Assembly (NCBI RefSeq): GCF_027912835.1
Contig: NZ_CP115768.1
Coordinates: 2,720,501-2,784,500, forward strand
DNA: 64,000 nucleotides
Direction: 5' to 3'
Source: Paracoccus sediminicola
GTDB taxonomy: Bacteria; Pseudomonadota; Alphaproteobacteria; Rhodobacterales; Rhodobacteraceae
In this document: piece by piece, positions 63,747 to 64,000 of the stretch
How positions within the stretch are numbered: position 1 is the first letter of the stretch
How the letters are laid out: each line of letters opens with the position of its first letter
Position numbers and translations under genes: made by a program
Notes under the pieces: model-generated
Seen by the model: the letters and a program-made list of their open reading frames with translations, nothing else
Told to the model about the DNA's origin: nothing
The model's database searches: none

Positions 63747-63784
63747 GGATGGCGCAATCTTTGCGGACGTTGCAAGGAAGCCCA

Positions 63785-64000
63785 ATGAGCGATGTCCCGA
63801 TCTCTGCCACGGTGAGGATCGCCGATGTGGCCCGTCATGCCGGCGTGTCCACGGCAACCGTCAGCCGTGTGCTGTCCCGTCCCGAGCTGGTGACCGAAGC
63901 CACTCGCGAGGCGGTCATGGCCGCAGTCTCGGCGACCGGCTACCGGGTGAACCTGGCCGCGAGGAATCTGCGCAAGCAGCGCACCGGTGCAATCGTCGCG
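63785..64000 (+). CDS. LacI-family transcriptional regulator, 3' truncated
   Basis: Seventy-two codons are visible before the window ends. The N-terminal helix-turn-helix RIADVARHAGVSTATVSRVL and hinge-helix region GYRVNLAARNLRKQRTGAIV are typical of LacI/GalR repressors. The ligand-binding domain is outside the window. ATG 63785 follows AAGGAAG. It is divergent from the ABC/isomerase operon and the two operators between them are its likely targets. Confidence 0.93.
   Translation, partial: MSDVPISATVRIADVARHAGVSTATVSRVLSRPELVTEATREAVMAAVSATGYRVNLAARNLRKQRTGAIVA

Overview
The window reads as chromosomal DNA of a high-GC alphaproteobacterium, most likely Rhodobacteraceae and close to Paracoccus. 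This rests on gene content and order (lpxK-waaA-DUF4170, a fused phaAB antiporter operon, fused indolepyruvate ferredoxin oxidoreductase next to an Lrp regulator) and on dense packing with 1-14 bp start/stop overlaps. No rRNA, tRNA, insertion sequence, integrase, phage gene or CRISPR array was seen. Both ends cut genes: a CoA-transferase at the left and a LacI regulator at the right.

Region 1 (1-9155) is housekeeping: a CaiB-type CoA-transferase, lipid A/Kdo genes lpxK and waaA with a DUF4170 protein, a CbiX-type protein, an FAD oxidoreductase divergent from mnmD, a lytic transglycosylase and dapA. Region 2 (9197-15175) is a six-gene Pha/Mrp cation/proton antiporter operon with subunits A and B fused. 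Region 3 (15318-23661) holds ruvC-ruvA-(M48 protease)-ruvB and a PaaI thioesterase, then a reverse-strand run asd-yggT-hydrolase-recQ-peroxiredoxin; the peroxiredoxin is interrupted by one in-frame TGA. Region 4 (23785-35289) is mixed: a thioesterase, an MFS transporter, mepA, two secreted propeller-like proteins, a queuosine-precursor transporter, a very small transcription unit with an exceptional Shine-Dalgarno and a strong terminator, an RsbU-like REC-PP2C regulator, and the iorAB fusion with its Lrp regulator.

Region 5 (35311-58025) is a roughly 23 kb Wzx/Wzy-type exopolysaccharide locus. It contains a flippase, a polymerase/ligase-like membrane protein, three glycosyltransferases, an initiating sugar-phosphate transferase, a FlaA1-type dehydratase, a UDP-uronate-type epimerase, an ATP-grasp/HAD pair, a nucleotidyltransferase with an unusual active-site loop, a sulfotransferase, an ExoF-type export protein, a Wzc-type co-polymerase kinase and a secreted polysaccharide-lyase-like beta-helix protein. 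A translationally coupled module (sugar transferase, formyltransferase-like, PIG-L deacetylase, DegT aminotransferase) probably makes and loads an N-acylated amino sugar. Two AT-rich gene-free stretches (44804-45168 and 50512-50980) look like control regions. A REC-LuxR regulator sits inside the locus.

Region 6 (58068-64000) is a sugar or polyol catabolic operon: ribose-type ABC transporter, Gfo/Idh/MocA oxidoreductase and TIM-barrel isomerase. It is divergent from a LacI regulator, with two matching palindromic operators between them. No single foreign island or wholly new system is obvious. The best candidates for something undescribed are the minigene/RNA unit near 29.8 kb and the amino-sugar formylation module of the polysaccharide locus.
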